Positions 37,710 to 46,558 of a stretch of DNA of 64,000 nt are shown here, in pieces. The stretch is from positions 1-64,000 of the forward strand of contig CANTXF010000016.1 of the NCBI GenBank assembly GCA_947853665.1, read 5' to 3'. Each line of letters starts with the position of its first letter. The stretch's first letter is position 1. Source of the DNA: an uncultured Deferribacterales bacterium. Lineage in GTDB: Bacteria; Chrysiogenota; Deferribacteres; Deferribacterales; Mucispirillaceae. A model generated the notes under the pieces. The model did no database searches, was not told where the DNA came from, and worked only from the letters and a program-made list of their open reading frames with translations. A program made the translations under genes and the position numbers.

Positions 37710-38803
37710 AGAAAAAGGAGCGTTCCTTTTCCAAAAAAATAGATACGTATGCAGGGATTCCTCTTTTATTCGCTTTAAGCGGCCTTTGGCCCGGAAGAAG
37801 CGGAAAACCGCCCAGACATATATCCAGGGCGGCTTTTATACGTATGGAATCTTCAAGGGATACGGTTTTAACGGAAGCCGCCGCCAGGGCGTTTAAGGAA
37901 CGCTATCCGGAATCTGAGCTGGTTTATTTTACGGGAAAGGACAATTACGGAGCCGCTTCCCTTATAGCTTCCGTCGATAAAGTTATAGAGATATATCCGG
38001 AAAGCATACGCAAAAGCGTAAACACGGTCAAGGCGTCCGGCTTTTTCGATTTGTGGGTCGATTTCGGCCCCTGGTCCAGGTTCGAATCCATAATGACCTT
38101 TTTTGCCGGAGCAGGATATAAAATAGGCTTCCGCACAGATGGAGAGTTCCGTCACTTCGCTTACGACGCCGTGGCGGACCTTGTTCCGAAAAGGCATCTA
38201 TGCGATAACATCGCTTCCCTTATGAGCCTTGCCGGCATAAAAATATGTTCAGGGCCGCATTTTGCCGCTCCTGCTCCGGCAGAGAAAAATCTTGTTATTT
38301 TCAATATGTTTCCTGACAGGCCAGAACACGGCGCCCGCAGATGGGGGGAGGAAAACTGGAAATACCTGCTTTCAAGGCTGTCTAAAAAAGGATACAGGAT
38401 AGCACTTACCGGAAATAAGCCTGATTCTGAGGAGGCCGATAAATTTACGGAAAGTCTGGGCAGCGATTTCGATGTCGACTATCTTGTCGGCCGTCTCGAA
38501 GGAAAGGAGTTGCTGGAAACTCTTTCAAAAGCCTCTCTCGTAATATCGGTTGATTCATGGATACTTTATATCGCGGCGGCTATGAATGTGCCGGTTCTTG
38601 GGCTGTACGGCCCTACGTCGCCTGAAATGTACGCGCCTGTCGGAAGCCGCGCCGGTTTTATAAAAAGCGGCGCCGTATGCTGCGGATGCCAGAATATTTA
38701 CGGCGAGGAGGCGTGCCGCATCAATGAACCTGTGTGCATGGATTCGATAGACCGGGGCCTTGCGGAGCAGGAGGCTTTCAATATACTGGAAGGGCGTTTA
38801 TGA
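37706..38803 (+). CDS. Glycosyltransferase family 9 (heptosyltransferase-like)
   Basis: 365 residues with the GT-B fold expected of family 9. The C-terminal donor site has SVDSWILYIAAAMNVPVLGLYGPTSPEMYAPVG near 273-306, matching the family's D-S-x-x-x-H/x-x-A-A region, although the common histidine is Tyr here. It probably transfers heptose or a related sugar to the lipopolysaccharide core, in keeping with hldE and hldD directly upstream. The start codon is TTG at 37706, overlapping the hldD stop, with GGGGG 9 bases before. A C-terminal cysteine group (CCGCQNIYGEEAC) is unusual. Confidence 0.85.
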   Translation: MKKKERSFSKKIDTYAGIPLLFALSGLWPGRSGKPPRHISRAAFIRMESSRDTVLTEAAARAFKERYPESELVYFTGKDNYGAASLIASVDKVIEIYPESIRKSVNTVKASGFFDLWVDFGPWSRFESIMTFFAGAGYKIGFRTDGEFRHFAYDAVADLVPKRHLCDNIASLMSLAGIKICSGPHFAAPAPAEKNLVIFNMFPDRPEHGARRWGEENWKYLLSRLSKKGYRIALTGNKPDSEEADKFTESLGSDFDVDYLVGRLEGKELLETLSKASLVISVDSWILYIAAAMNVPVLGLYGPTSPEMYAPVGSRAGFIKSGAVCCGCQNIYGEEACRINEPVCMDSIDRGLAEQEAFNILEGRL

Positions 38804-40245
38804 AAGTTTTTACCATGTCCAATTACAGAAGCCTTTCCTATTCGGTTATTCTGGCGGTTTCCGATACGTCCGCTTACGTTGCGGCGGTATTGCTGGCGTA
38901 TTTTACCCGTATATGCTCCCAAAGGCTGTTTGATATCGTCGATCTTCAGTTTTCTATATATCATTTTGCTTTCCGGCTTATCTGGATATACCTGCTGTAT
39001 ATGGTTATAATTGCCTCTCAGGGCCTTTATACGAGCCGCAGCCCCTTCTGGAAAGAATCCAGGTCTTTGGTAAAGGCCGTTACCATAGTGTTTACTCTTG
39101 CTTTTGCCACCGTGTCTTTTTTTAAGCTCTCCTCCAGCGTATCAAGACTTATGCTAGTTTTCATATGGGGCTATTCCATATTTTTTGTTATTACTTTCAG
39201 ATATATACTGAAAGAAAAGCTCTTTTGCCGCCGCTTTTTCACCAAAAACGCCGTAATCGTGGGAGATCCGGAAGAAGCGGAACGGCTTGCGGCAAGCTTC
39301 GATAAGGAGCATCCTCTGGGATTTAACGTTGTGGGGATAGTTACCGTTGACGATCATCCCAGAGGCAAGATAAAGCATTATAAAGTTCTGGGCGGCATAA
39401 AAAGGGTTAGGGATATACTTGTTACTTACGACGTAAGCGTAGCCGTTTTTCTTCCCAGCGCCGCCAGATACGAGAATATTTCCGAAATAATCGGCAGCTT
39501 GCAGCTTATGCTTTCGCAGATAGTAGTGGTTCCCGGGTTGGGCGGCCTTGCCTTTTCCAACGCGGAAATAAATCAGACGCTGGATACTCAGCTGTCGTAT
39601 TTTCAGATAAACAATAACCTGAAATCCTTTTTTAACAGGTCCGTGAAAAGAACCGTGGACATAGTTCTGTGCGTGATTTCCCTGCCGGTTCTGCTTATTG
39701 TTACGTTCATTATTGGGTCGATAATCAAGGCCACGTCTAAAGGCCCTGTTTTTTACTCCCATAAGCGGGTGGGAAGAAACGGCCGTATAATAGGCATTCT
39801 TAAATTCCGCTCTATGTACCGCGACGCGGATAAGCGACTTCAGGAAATATTGGCGCGCGACCCGGAAAAGCAGCGGGAATGGAAAACCTCTTACAAGCTG
39901 AAGGACGATCCGAGGATAACTCCCATAGGCAAATTTTTAAGAAAAACATCCCTTGACGAACTGCCGCAGGTGTTTAACGTTATTACGGGGGATATGAGCC
40001 TGATAGGCCCGCGTCCGGTGGTGCCTTACGAGCTTGAGACATATTATAAGGATTACGCTTCTTATTATCTCATGGTAAGGCCTGGCATAACGGGTCTGTG
40101 GCAGGTAAGCGGAAGAAGCGATACGGGTTACGATTTCAGGGTGGCCAGAGATACGTGGTATGTCCTTAACTGGTCTCCGTGGCTGGATATAGTAATACTT
40201 TTAAAAACCCCTATGGCCGTATTCAGGCAGGACGGTGCATATTAA
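38800..40245 (+). CDS. Polyprenyl-phosphate sugar-1-phosphate transferase (WbaP/WcaJ family)
   Basis: 481 residues that start O-antigen or capsule repeat synthesis by moving a sugar-1-phosphate to undecaprenyl phosphate. Several N-terminal membrane helices (about 10-120), a Rossmann-like cytosolic part with NAVIVGDPEEAERLA near 150, then a membrane segment near 285-310 and the catalytic domain with KFRSMYRDAD, RKTSLDELPQVFNVI and MSLIGPRPV. The start at 38800 overlaps the preceding stop (ATGA); an in-frame ATG at 38734 lies inside the other gene and is not favoured. The transferred sugar is unknown. Confidence 0.9.
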   Translation: MKVFTMSNYRSLSYSVILAVSDTSAYVAAVLLAYFTRICSQRLFDIVDLQFSIYHFAFRLIWIYLLYMVIIASQGLYTSRSPFWKESRSLVKAVTIVFTLAFATVSFFKLSSSVSRLMLVFIWGYSIFFVITFRYILKEKLFCRRFFTKNAVIVGDPEEAERLAASFDKEHPLGFNVVGIVTVDDHPRGKIKHYKVLGGIKRVRDILVTYDVSVAVFLPSAARYENISEIIGSLQLMLSQIVVVPGLGGLAFSNAEINQTLDTQLSYFQINNNLKSFFNRSVKRTVDIVLCVISLPVLLIVTFIIGSIIKATSKGPVFYSHKRVGRNGRIIGILKFRSMYRDADKRLQEILARDPEKQREWKTSYKLKDDPRITPIGKFLRKTSLDELPQVFNVITGDMSLIGPRPVVPYELETYYKDYASYYLMVRPGITGLWQVSGRSDTGYDFRVARDTWYVLNWSPWLDIVILLKTPMAVFRQDGAY

Positions 40246-40247
40246 CC

Positions 40248-41555
40248 ATGCGTACTAAAACTTATTTCATACAAACTTTCGGCTGCGCCATGAACGAATA
40301 CGATTCGGAACGTATGGCAGCAGCTGCGGAAAGCAGAGGCTTTATTCCGTGCGAGGCCGCCTCCTGCGCCGATCTGATAATCTATAACACGTGCAGCGTT
40401 AGGGAAAAGCCGCAGACAAAAATTTCAAGCTATCTCGGCCGGGCGCGCATATATAAGGAAAAAAATCCTGATATTATAGTGGGTATAACCGGGTGCGTGG
40501 CTCAGCAGGAAGGAGAAGCGCTTTTGAAGCGGTTTAAAACCGTGAATTTTGTTGCCGGAACCGACGCTGTTTCCAGAATGGGAGATATTATCGATAAAGC
40601 CCTTTCCGGAATCCGTTTCGCCGATACCGGCGAAACGTCGGGGGTTTTTTCCATAGGCGAATTCAGCCGCAGGCCTTCCGTTACCGCCGGAGTTACGGTA
40701 ATGAAGGGCTGTGAAAATTTCTGCAGCTACTGCATAGTGCCGTTTGTCCGCGGAAAAGAGCTTTCAAGAAAGCCGGATGAAATACTTAAAGAGGTTGAGC
40801 GTCTGGCCGATACGGGCGTCAGGGAAATCTGCTTTCTCGGGCAGAACGTCAACTCCTACGGCAGAGATCTTTCCTGCGAAACGGATTTTTCCGATCTGCT
40901 TAAAATGGCCGACAGGATACCCTCGATAAACCGCATACGCTTTATGACTTCCCATCCTAAAGATTTTTCGGAAAAAATGATACGTACCATAGCGGAATGC
41001 GAAAAGGTCTGCAGATATATCCATCTTCCTCTCCAGTCCGGCTCCGACAGGATACTTAAAGCGATGAACAGGAAATATACTTTGAAAGAATATATGGACA
41101 AGCTGGATTTAGCCAGAAAAATAATGCCCGACGCAGGGTTTTCCTCCGATTTTATCACGGGCTTTCCGGGAGAGACGGAAGATGATTTTAACGATACCCT
41201 TAAAGCCGTAGAATATGCGGAATACGAGCATATATTTGCGTTCAATTATTCGCCAAGGCCCGGAACCGCCGCGGAGCAAATGGGCGACACTGTGCCGGAT
41301 GAAGTTAAAAACGAGCGTCTTACCAGGCTGTTCGAGCTTCACGGGCGGATTTCGGACGCCAGACTGCCTGAGTTTGTGGGAACCGAAACCGAAGTTCTCG
41401 TAACAGGTAGAAAAGACGCCGGGGTATTTACCGGTTGTAATACCTGCGGCAGAAATGTAAACTTTATATCCGATACCGATATGGAGCCCGGAGAGCTTGC
41501 CCGCGTAAAAATAACGGAAGCAAGGCGCGGCGGTTTTTCCGGCGTACTTGTATAA
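40248..41555 (+). CDS. miaB: tRNA-2-methylthio-N6-isopentenyladenosine synthase
   Basis: Radical SAM methylthiotransferase of 435 residues acting on A37 of tRNAs that read U-starting codons. The N-terminal domain has cysteines in FGCAMNEYDSE, NTCSVREK and GITGCVAQQEG for the auxiliary cluster; the radical SAM motif CENFCSYC is near residue 152; a C-terminal TRAM domain completes it. The pattern fits MiaB rather than RimO or MtaB. The ATG at 40248 is two bases after the sugar transferase stop; a longer frame from 40179 overlaps that gene. Confidence 0.93.
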   Translation: MRTKTYFIQTFGCAMNEYDSERMAAAAESRGFIPCEAASCADLIIYNTCSVREKPQTKISSYLGRARIYKEKNPDIIVGITGCVAQQEGEALLKRFKTVNFVAGTDAVSRMGDIIDKALSGIRFADTGETSGVFSIGEFSRRPSVTAGVTVMKGCENFCSYCIVPFVRGKELSRKPDEILKEVERLADTGVREICFLGQNVNSYGRDLSCETDFSDLLKMADRIPSINRIRFMTSHPKDFSEKMIRTIAECEKVCRYIHLPLQSGSDRILKAMNRKYTLKEYMDKLDLARKIMPDAGFSSDFITGFPGETEDDFNDTLKAVEYAEYEHIFAFNYSPRPGTAAEQMGDTVPDEVKNERLTRLFELHGRISDARLPEFVGTETEVLVTGRKDAGVFTGCNTCGRNVNFISDTDMEPGELARVKITEARRGGFSGVLV

Positions 41556-41579
41556 CGGGCACGGGGAGGGGGAAAGGCG

Positions 41580-41996
41580 ATGCTGATAAAATTATCCGTA
41601 AAACATGTTGTAAGAGAGCCCGTATCGTCCAGATATATGATGATACTTCAGTCCGGGGATGAAGATAAACATTATCTTAAAATAAACGTGGGCGACAGGG
41701 AGGGCGAGGCGGTTGACCACTGGCTGAAATCCATAACGCCTCCCAGGCCTATGACTTACGATATGATTTCCTCCATAATAAATCTTTCCGACGGCGTAAA
41801 CGTTTCGCGCGTTATAATAGACAGATGCGACGAATGCGGAGTATTTTACGCCAAGCTGGTGCTTTCCGTAAACGGCATGGAAAAGGAAATAGACTGCCGT
41901 CCATCCGATGCGGTTGCGGTCGGGGTCAGGCTCAACGCTCCCATATTCGCCGACGTATGTATTATGGACAAATACGGCATACGCTGTTCGAAATAA
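41580..41996 (+). CDS. DUF151 bifunctional-nuclease-like protein
   Basis: 138 residues of the BFN/DUF151 fold, seen from LKINVGDREGEAV, PRPMTYDMISSII and the C-terminal DCRPSDAVAVGVRLNAPIF. A plant member has RNase and DNase activity; bacterial roles are poorly known. A strong GGGGAGGGGGAAAGG site precedes the ATG. It follows miaB by 24 bases. Confidence 0.9.
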   Translation: MLIKLSVKHVVREPVSSRYMMILQSGDEDKHYLKINVGDREGEAVDHWLKSITPPRPMTYDMISSIINLSDGVNVSRVIIDRCDECGVFYAKLVLSVNGMEKEIDCRPSDAVAVGVRLNAPIFADVCIMDKYGIRCSK

Positions 41997-42034
41997 CGGC
42001 GGCGCGTGCATAATGTAAGATACGGAGTTTATAT

Positions 42035-42613
42035 ATGATAAGAGAAAGAAGTTTTACCGGCATATGGGCTGGCCTTGCGGCGGCACTGCTTGCCGTGTCG
42101 GCGTTCGTTCGTATTCCTATGTATCCCGTTCCGCTTACGATGCAGATATTTATCGTTTTTCTTATTCCTCTTGTTTTTGGTCCGAAAATAGCTTTTTACG
42201 GCACCGCCGCCTATATCGTAATGGGGCTGGCCGGTCTGCCCGTGTTTGCCGGGGGAGGGGGTATAGGTTATGTGCTTATGCCGTCCTTCGGTTATCTTAT
42301 CGGCTATCTGGCTTCAGCCGTTCCGGCAGGTCTGATATGTTCCAGGATAAACAGGCTTTGGGGATTTATTATGGCCGGCGTGGTTTCTCTTGTTATAATT
42401 TACGCTTGCGGCGTACTATGGCTGTATATTAATATAAATTTTATACAGGGAAAGGAAATGCTTTTTTCTACCGCCTTTAAAACTGGCGTGCTTGCGTTTA
42501 TTCTGCCGGATGCGGTCAAACTGGCCGGAGCGATTGCCGTAGCGCCGGTTTTGTCGAAGTTTTTCCGTTCCGTAAGAAGCAGGGCGGCGGGCGGCTGTCC
42601 CAATAACGTTTAA
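42035..42613 (+). CDS. bioY: Biotin transporter BioY
   Basis: Membrane substrate-binding component of biotin uptake, 192 residues with about six helices. FVRIPMYPVPLTMQIFIV near 27-45 and GLPVFAGGGGIGYVLMPSFGYLIG near 70-93 are BioY hallmarks. No BioM or BioN energising subunits are adjacent, so it works alone or with shared ECF parts elsewhere. ACGGAG precedes the ATG. No BirA-type operator is visible in the 38 bases upstream. Confidence 0.93.
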   Translation: MIRERSFTGIWAGLAAALLAVSAFVRIPMYPVPLTMQIFIVFLIPLVFGPKIAFYGTAAYIVMGLAGLPVFAGGGGIGYVLMPSFGYLIGYLASAVPAGLICSRINRLWGFIMAGVVSLVIIYACGVLWLYININFIQGKEMLFSTAFKTGVLAFILPDAVKLAGAIAVAPVLSKFFRSVRSRAAGGCPNNV

Positions 42614-42637
42614 TTATTATATCAGCGGAGTCTTACT

Positions 42638-44194
42638 ATGCTTAAATATAACAATCTCGGCCAGATGCTTACAGTACAGGCGCAGAAATGGAAAAATAAA
42701 CCCCATATATATTTTAATAAGGATGTTTACACGTACGCGCAGGTGGAAGAAGAAGCCAATAAAGGCGCCAGGGTTCTTAAAAGTCTGGGAGTAAAGAAAG
42801 GCGACCGGGTGGCAATCCTTATGGAAAATTGCCCGCAGTATATAATAGCCCTCTTTATGATATTTAAAACGGGCGCCGCGGCGGTTCCGGTAAATAATAT
42901 GCTTAAGGATTCGGAAATAGCTTATATTCTGAACGACTGCGAGGCAAAAATAGTCTTTACGTCGGAAAAGTTCGCCGATATGACAGACTATCTGAGAGAT
43001 AACGTTAAAAGCATTGAAAATATAATATCCTGGGGAAATGCGTCGTTTGACGCCATAGATATTAAAAATGCCGGTGCAAGAGTTTCGGGAGCCCCTCTTG
43101 AATACGATTTCGGCACGGACGATCTCGTGTTCCTAGTTTACACCTCCGGCACCACCGGACATCCTAAAGGAGCCATGCTTTCCCACGGCAACCTTCTTTC
43201 CGACGCCAAATCCATAGACGATTATTTTCACTGGGACCCTAAAAACAAGTTTCTGCTGTTTCTGCCCATATTTCATTCCTATACGCTGATGACGTCGGTA
43301 TTTTATTCGACATACCTCGGATGCGGAATCGTAATGCTGGAATCGGTGATGGAGCTTAAAACCAAAAAGTTCAGGGATATACTTCTTTTTAAGCGTCCGA
43401 GGATAATGCTGGGGGTTCCTCAGGTGTATCAGGCTCTTATAAAGGCTCCTATGCCGAAGTGGTTTATAAAGCTGCTTTATCCGATAAAGGTTCATATTTC
43501 CGGCGGTGCGCCTCTTGCGGAAGAAACTCTTGAGGAATTCAGAAATAAATTCGGAGTTCCCATTCTGGAGGGCTACGGCCTTTCAGAAGCGTCGCCCGTG
43601 GTTTCCTTCAACACCTTCGAGCGGCAGAAGGCAGGCACCGTGGGCAAGCCCTTGCCCGGAATAGAGGCGAAAATCGTAGACGGCGAGGATAGGGAAGTTC
43701 CTATGGGAGAGGTGGGAGAGCTTATAATAAAAGGCGGCAACGTCATGAAGGGGTACTGGAAAATGCCCAAAGCCACCGACGATGCCATTAAAAACGGATG
43801 GCTTTTTACCGGAGATTTCGCCCGCATAGACGAGGACGATTACATCACGATAGTAGACCGTAAAAAGGACCTTATAATCACTAAAGGCATGAACGTTTAT
43901 CCGAGGGAAGTAGAGGATGTTATAAAACAGCTTCCGGGCATAGACGCGGTGGCGGTTATAGGCGTTCCGCTTTCCGGCAGGGATGAAATGATACTTGCCT
44001 ATGTAAAACCGGCGGAAGGCTCGGACGTTACCGTAAAATCAATTAAAGACCACCTTAAAGCGTCCATAGCGTCCTATAAAAATCCTAAACACATATATAT
44101 AGTGGACGACATGCCTCTTACCGCAACCGGCAAGGTTTTAAAGCGCAGGCTTAAAGAGATGGTTTTAAACGGCGAATTTAAAGTGGATAAATAA
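42638..44194 (+). CDS. Acyl-CoA synthetase (long-chain fatty acid ligase type)
   Basis: AMP-binding enzyme of 518 residues. A1-type P-loop YTSGTTGHPKGAMLSH near 168-183, the acyl-site motif EGYGLSEASPV near 311, TGDFARIDEDDY near 392 and the C-terminal lysine in PLTATGKVLKR near 497. It activates fatty acids for breakdown or lipid synthesis; chain length is not evident. It ends at a strong terminator, closing the long plus-strand run from the dehydrogenase. Confidence 0.9.
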   Translation: MLKYNNLGQMLTVQAQKWKNKPHIYFNKDVYTYAQVEEEANKGARVLKSLGVKKGDRVAILMENCPQYIIALFMIFKTGAAAVPVNNMLKDSEIAYILNDCEAKIVFTSEKFADMTDYLRDNVKSIENIISWGNASFDAIDIKNAGARVSGAPLEYDFGTDDLVFLVYTSGTTGHPKGAMLSHGNLLSDAKSIDDYFHWDPKNKFLLFLPIFHSYTLMTSVFYSTYLGCGIVMLESVMELKTKKFRDILLFKRPRIMLGVPQVYQALIKAPMPKWFIKLLYPIKVHISGGAPLAEETLEEFRNKFGVPILEGYGLSEASPVVSFNTFERQKAGTVGKPLPGIEAKIVDGEDREVPMGEVGELIIKGGNVMKGYWKMPKATDDAIKNGWLFTGDFARIDEDDYITIVDRKKDLIITKGMNVYPREVEDVIKQLPGIDAVAVIGVPLSGRDEMILAYVKPAEGSDVTVKSIKDHLKASIASYKNPKHIYIVDDMPLTATGKVLKRRLKEMVLNGEFKVDK

Positions 44195-44208
44195 CTTTTG
44201 ATCTCTGG

Positions 44209-44240
44209 GAACCGCCTTTTACCGGCGGTTCTTCTTTTTC
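44209..44240 (+). terminator. Terminator after the acyl-CoA synthetase gene
   Basis: 8-bp perfect stem GAACCGCC (44209-44216) with GGCGGTTC (44224-44231), loop TTTTACC, followed by TTCTTTTTC. Confidence 0.85.
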
Positions 44241-44485
44241 ATGGCTTAGGACGCTCTTTATTTAAGCTGCGGTTCTGTGCCGCTTATTAGCTTCAGCGGC
44301 TGTATCCTTATATGGAATAAAGTGAAAATTATTGCGGACGTTTACTGTGCCGCGGCTTGCCGCGTAAACGGATAATCTTCCGGTATGGTATTCGCAGAGC
44401 CCGGGGCAAAGGCGGAAGCAGCTGGTTTGCTTCGTCCTCCTGACGATAAAAAGATATTCGCCTTAATTTTTATTGGGGTATTTTG
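44241..44485 (+). other. Structured leader region upstream of the Tsx-like gene
   Basis: About 245 bases without an open frame. Three stem-loops are visible: GCCGCT/AGCGGC (44279-44284 with 44294-44299); a two-part stem CGTTTA/TAAACG (44339-44344 with 44365-44370) enclosing CGCGG/CCGCG (44351-44355 with 44360-44364); and GAAGC/GCTTC (near 44415-44432). I do not recognise a known riboswitch. The region may hold the promoter and a regulatory leader or a small RNA. Confidence 0.35.
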
Positions 44486-45304
44486 ATGAAAAAAGTTCTT
44501 TTAGCGGTTCTGCTGGCCGTTATAGCCGTATCCAACGCGCAGGCTGCGGGGAAGAATCGCGATTTTTCCACATTGGGTGCCAGCATAAAATATTCTTACT
44601 CCAAGCCTGACGGCTGGGGGCCTAAATATAAAGACACTTATCTTGAAGCGGACGGCGTTCATCGATACGGGCCTCTTGATCTTTACTGGTATATAGACTA
44701 TTCCAACCTTTTCAGAACTCCTAAATTAAGCGATAAATTTTATTCCAGCCCGGATTATATGTACGGTGAGATAAATCCGAGAATATCGGTAGACTGGCTT
44801 TCCGGAGCGGATTTGGGATTTTTGTTTTTTAAAGAGTGGTTCCTTGCTTATAATTTTGAATTCGACAATGAAAAAGGAAACGGCAAAGGTATGCTCAGAC
44901 ATTATCTAGGCATAGGCACCGATTTCGACTTACCGCTTTTCGATTATGCCAAAGCGAATATTTACGCCCGTTATATACAAAAAAACTACGGCCGCAGCGA
45001 AAACCGGTGGGACGGGTATATGCTTAATATGTCCTACGGAATGACCATACATAAATTTAAAATAGGGATAAGCCTTGGATATTCCGGCTGGCTGAAATGG
45101 GTATTCGGCGCGGGAACGGGCGGGGATTCTCCGGATAATCGGACTACCGATTCCGTACAGTGGAACAATACTTTCGACATATCCTACGGCGGTTTTTCCA
45201 TTCTTTATACGTATCAGGTAAACGTAAACTATTCGGAAGTACGGCAGAACTCGTCCGGCGTTCACAACCAGGCCGTAGGCATAAAATATTCCTTAACTTT
45301 CTGA
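44486..45304 (+). CDS. Tsx/OmpK-family outer-membrane channel
   Basis: 272 residues with a signal peptide ending AQAA. The mature protein alternates aromatic and polar residues in short strands, and YSKPDGWGPKYKDTYLEADGVHRYGPLDLYWYIDY plus MYGEINPRIS (given here in parts: GPLDLYWYIDY, YGEINPRIS) match the nucleoside-specific channel family Tsx/OmpK, which forms a 12-strand barrel. It probably lets nucleosides or similar small solutes cross the outer membrane. ATG at 44486 after GGGG is preferred to the TTG three bases earlier. It is a single gene behind a long leader. Confidence 0.82.
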   Translation: MKKVLLAVLLAVIAVSNAQAAGKNRDFSTLGASIKYSYSKPDGWGPKYKDTYLEADGVHRYGPLDLYWYIDYSNLFRTPKLSDKFYSSPDYMYGEINPRISVDWLSGADLGFLFFKEWFLAYNFEFDNEKGNGKGMLRHYLGIGTDFDLPLFDYAKANIYARYIQKNYGRSENRWDGYMLNMSYGMTIHKFKIGISLGYSGWLKWVFGAGTGGDSPDNRTTDSVQWNNTFDISYGGFSILYTYQVNVNYSEVRQNSSGVHNQAVGIKYSLTF

Positions 45305-45386
45305 CGGTAAAAAACGTAAAGACCTCTGTATTTTTTCGGCGTATTATGTATAATATCATAATATATTTGGGATTTCAGGGTAAATA

Positions 45387-45821
45387 ATGGCAAAATTTCT
45401 TTTTTTCGTATTGGTTTCGTTTTTTTCTTCTTCAGCCGCGGCTTCCGGGATGACATTTGCGGAGGATACTATTACCGTAGGCGGATGCGAGCTTAATGTT
45501 CTGGTAGCGAAAACCGCGGAACAAAAGGCAAGCGGTATGCTGGGTTTTACGGACGATTCATTTCCGGCCGAAGGCATGATCTTTATAGGCTCTGTTCCTC
45601 AAAAGCAGTATTATCATACAGTCGGAATGAAAATGAATATACGGATAATGGGAGTGGATACTGTAGGCATTAAAAAGTACCGGGTTAACGGAGGGGCCGT
45701 ATACGCTCCCGAAGGCATACGCTCCATAACCGTTTTCGGGGATTCCGTTTTTGAGGTTCCGGAAAAGCTTTATCAAAGCGAATTGAAAGATTGCCTTTTT
45801 AAGGACGGAAAAAGGAGATGA
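45387..45821 (+). CDS. DUF192 family exported protein
   Basis: 144 residues with a signal peptide (cleavage near AAAS/AAASG). The body has the DUF192 pattern: AEQKASGMLGFTDDSFPAEGMIF and MKMNIRIMGVD, a small beta-barrel. Function is unknown in bacteria. It overlaps the next gene by 4 bases (ATGA). A TATAAT at about 45351 may be its -10 box, but no good -35 is seen. Confidence 0.85.
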   Translation: MAKFLFFVLVSFFSSSAAASGMTFAEDTITVGGCELNVLVAKTAEQKASGMLGFTDDSFPAEGMIFIGSVPQKQYYHTVGMKMNIRIMGVDTVGIKKYRVNGGAVYAPEGIRSITVFGDSVFEVPEKLYQSELKDCLFKDGKRR

Positions 45822-46558
45822 AGAATTCTTTCCTCTATGCTAATGGGCTTCCTGATGATACGCTGGCCTTTACATCCACCAGGCTGGGCGGTTTCAGCTT
45901 GGGAGCTTACGCATCTTTAAACGCGGGCATATTTACGGACGACGATAAAATAAACGTATTAAAAAATATAGAATATATAAAATCCCGCCATAATATAGGC
46001 ATGCTGTCCCTTTTAAGGCAGGCGCACGGCAACAGGGTAATCGAAGTTTCCCGCGATAATTTTTCCGAAACCTATTTATCCGAAGGGGACGGCCTTTTTA
46101 CCGGAGAAATCGGCCTTGCCCTTGGAATTTTTACGGCGGACTGTTTTCCCGTGCTCCTTGCGGGGAAAAGCAATATCGCCGCTCTCCATTGCGGCTGGCG
46201 CAGTCTTAATTCCGGTATTATCGAGAATTCCATAGAGCTTTTTGTCAAAAAGGGGGATTTTCCTCTTTACGCCTATGCGGGGCCTGGGATATGCCCCGAT
46301 TGCTACGAAATTAAAAGCGATATGCTGGACGAGCTTGACGGGCGTTACGACCCTGAAAGCGCCGTTATACGCGAAAAGGGCGGAGTATACCATCTTGATT
46401 TAAGAAAGCTTGTTGAAAATGTTTTAAAAATCAATAAAATAGGCAACAGCCGGTTCGCTGCCGAAACTACCTGCTGTTCGGATATGTTCTACTCTCACCG
46501 AAGGGATTCCGGAATTACGGGCAGAATGCTTTCCGTTATAGAGAGGCGCTTAAAATGA
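45818..46558 (+). CDS. YfiH/PgeF family laccase-domain protein
   Basis: 246 residues of the multicopper-like fold now linked to purine nucleoside phosphorylase activity and to peptidoglycan editing. Metal-binding motifs: RQAHGNRVIEV near 68, TADCFPVLLAG near 107, ALHCGWRSL near 125 and GPGICPDCYE near 152. It ends with SHRRDSGITGRMLSVI, typical of the family. Coupled to DUF192 upstream and to the YggS-like gene downstream by 4-base overlaps. Confidence 0.92.
   Translation: MKNSFLYANGLPDDTLAFTSTRLGGFSLGAYASLNAGIFTDDDKINVLKNIEYIKSRHNIGMLSLLRQAHGNRVIEVSRDNFSETYLSEGDGLFTGEIGLALGIFTADCFPVLLAGKSNIAALHCGWRSLNSGIIENSIELFVKKGDFPLYAYAGPGICPDCYEIKSDMLDELDGRYDPESAVIREKGGVYHLDLRKLVENVLKINKIGNSRFAAETTCCSDMFYSHRRDSGITGRMLSVIERRLK

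Noticed and set aside
42001-42034. BirA operator before bioY
   Set aside because: The 38-base gap lacks the TTGTAAAC-type inverted repeat.
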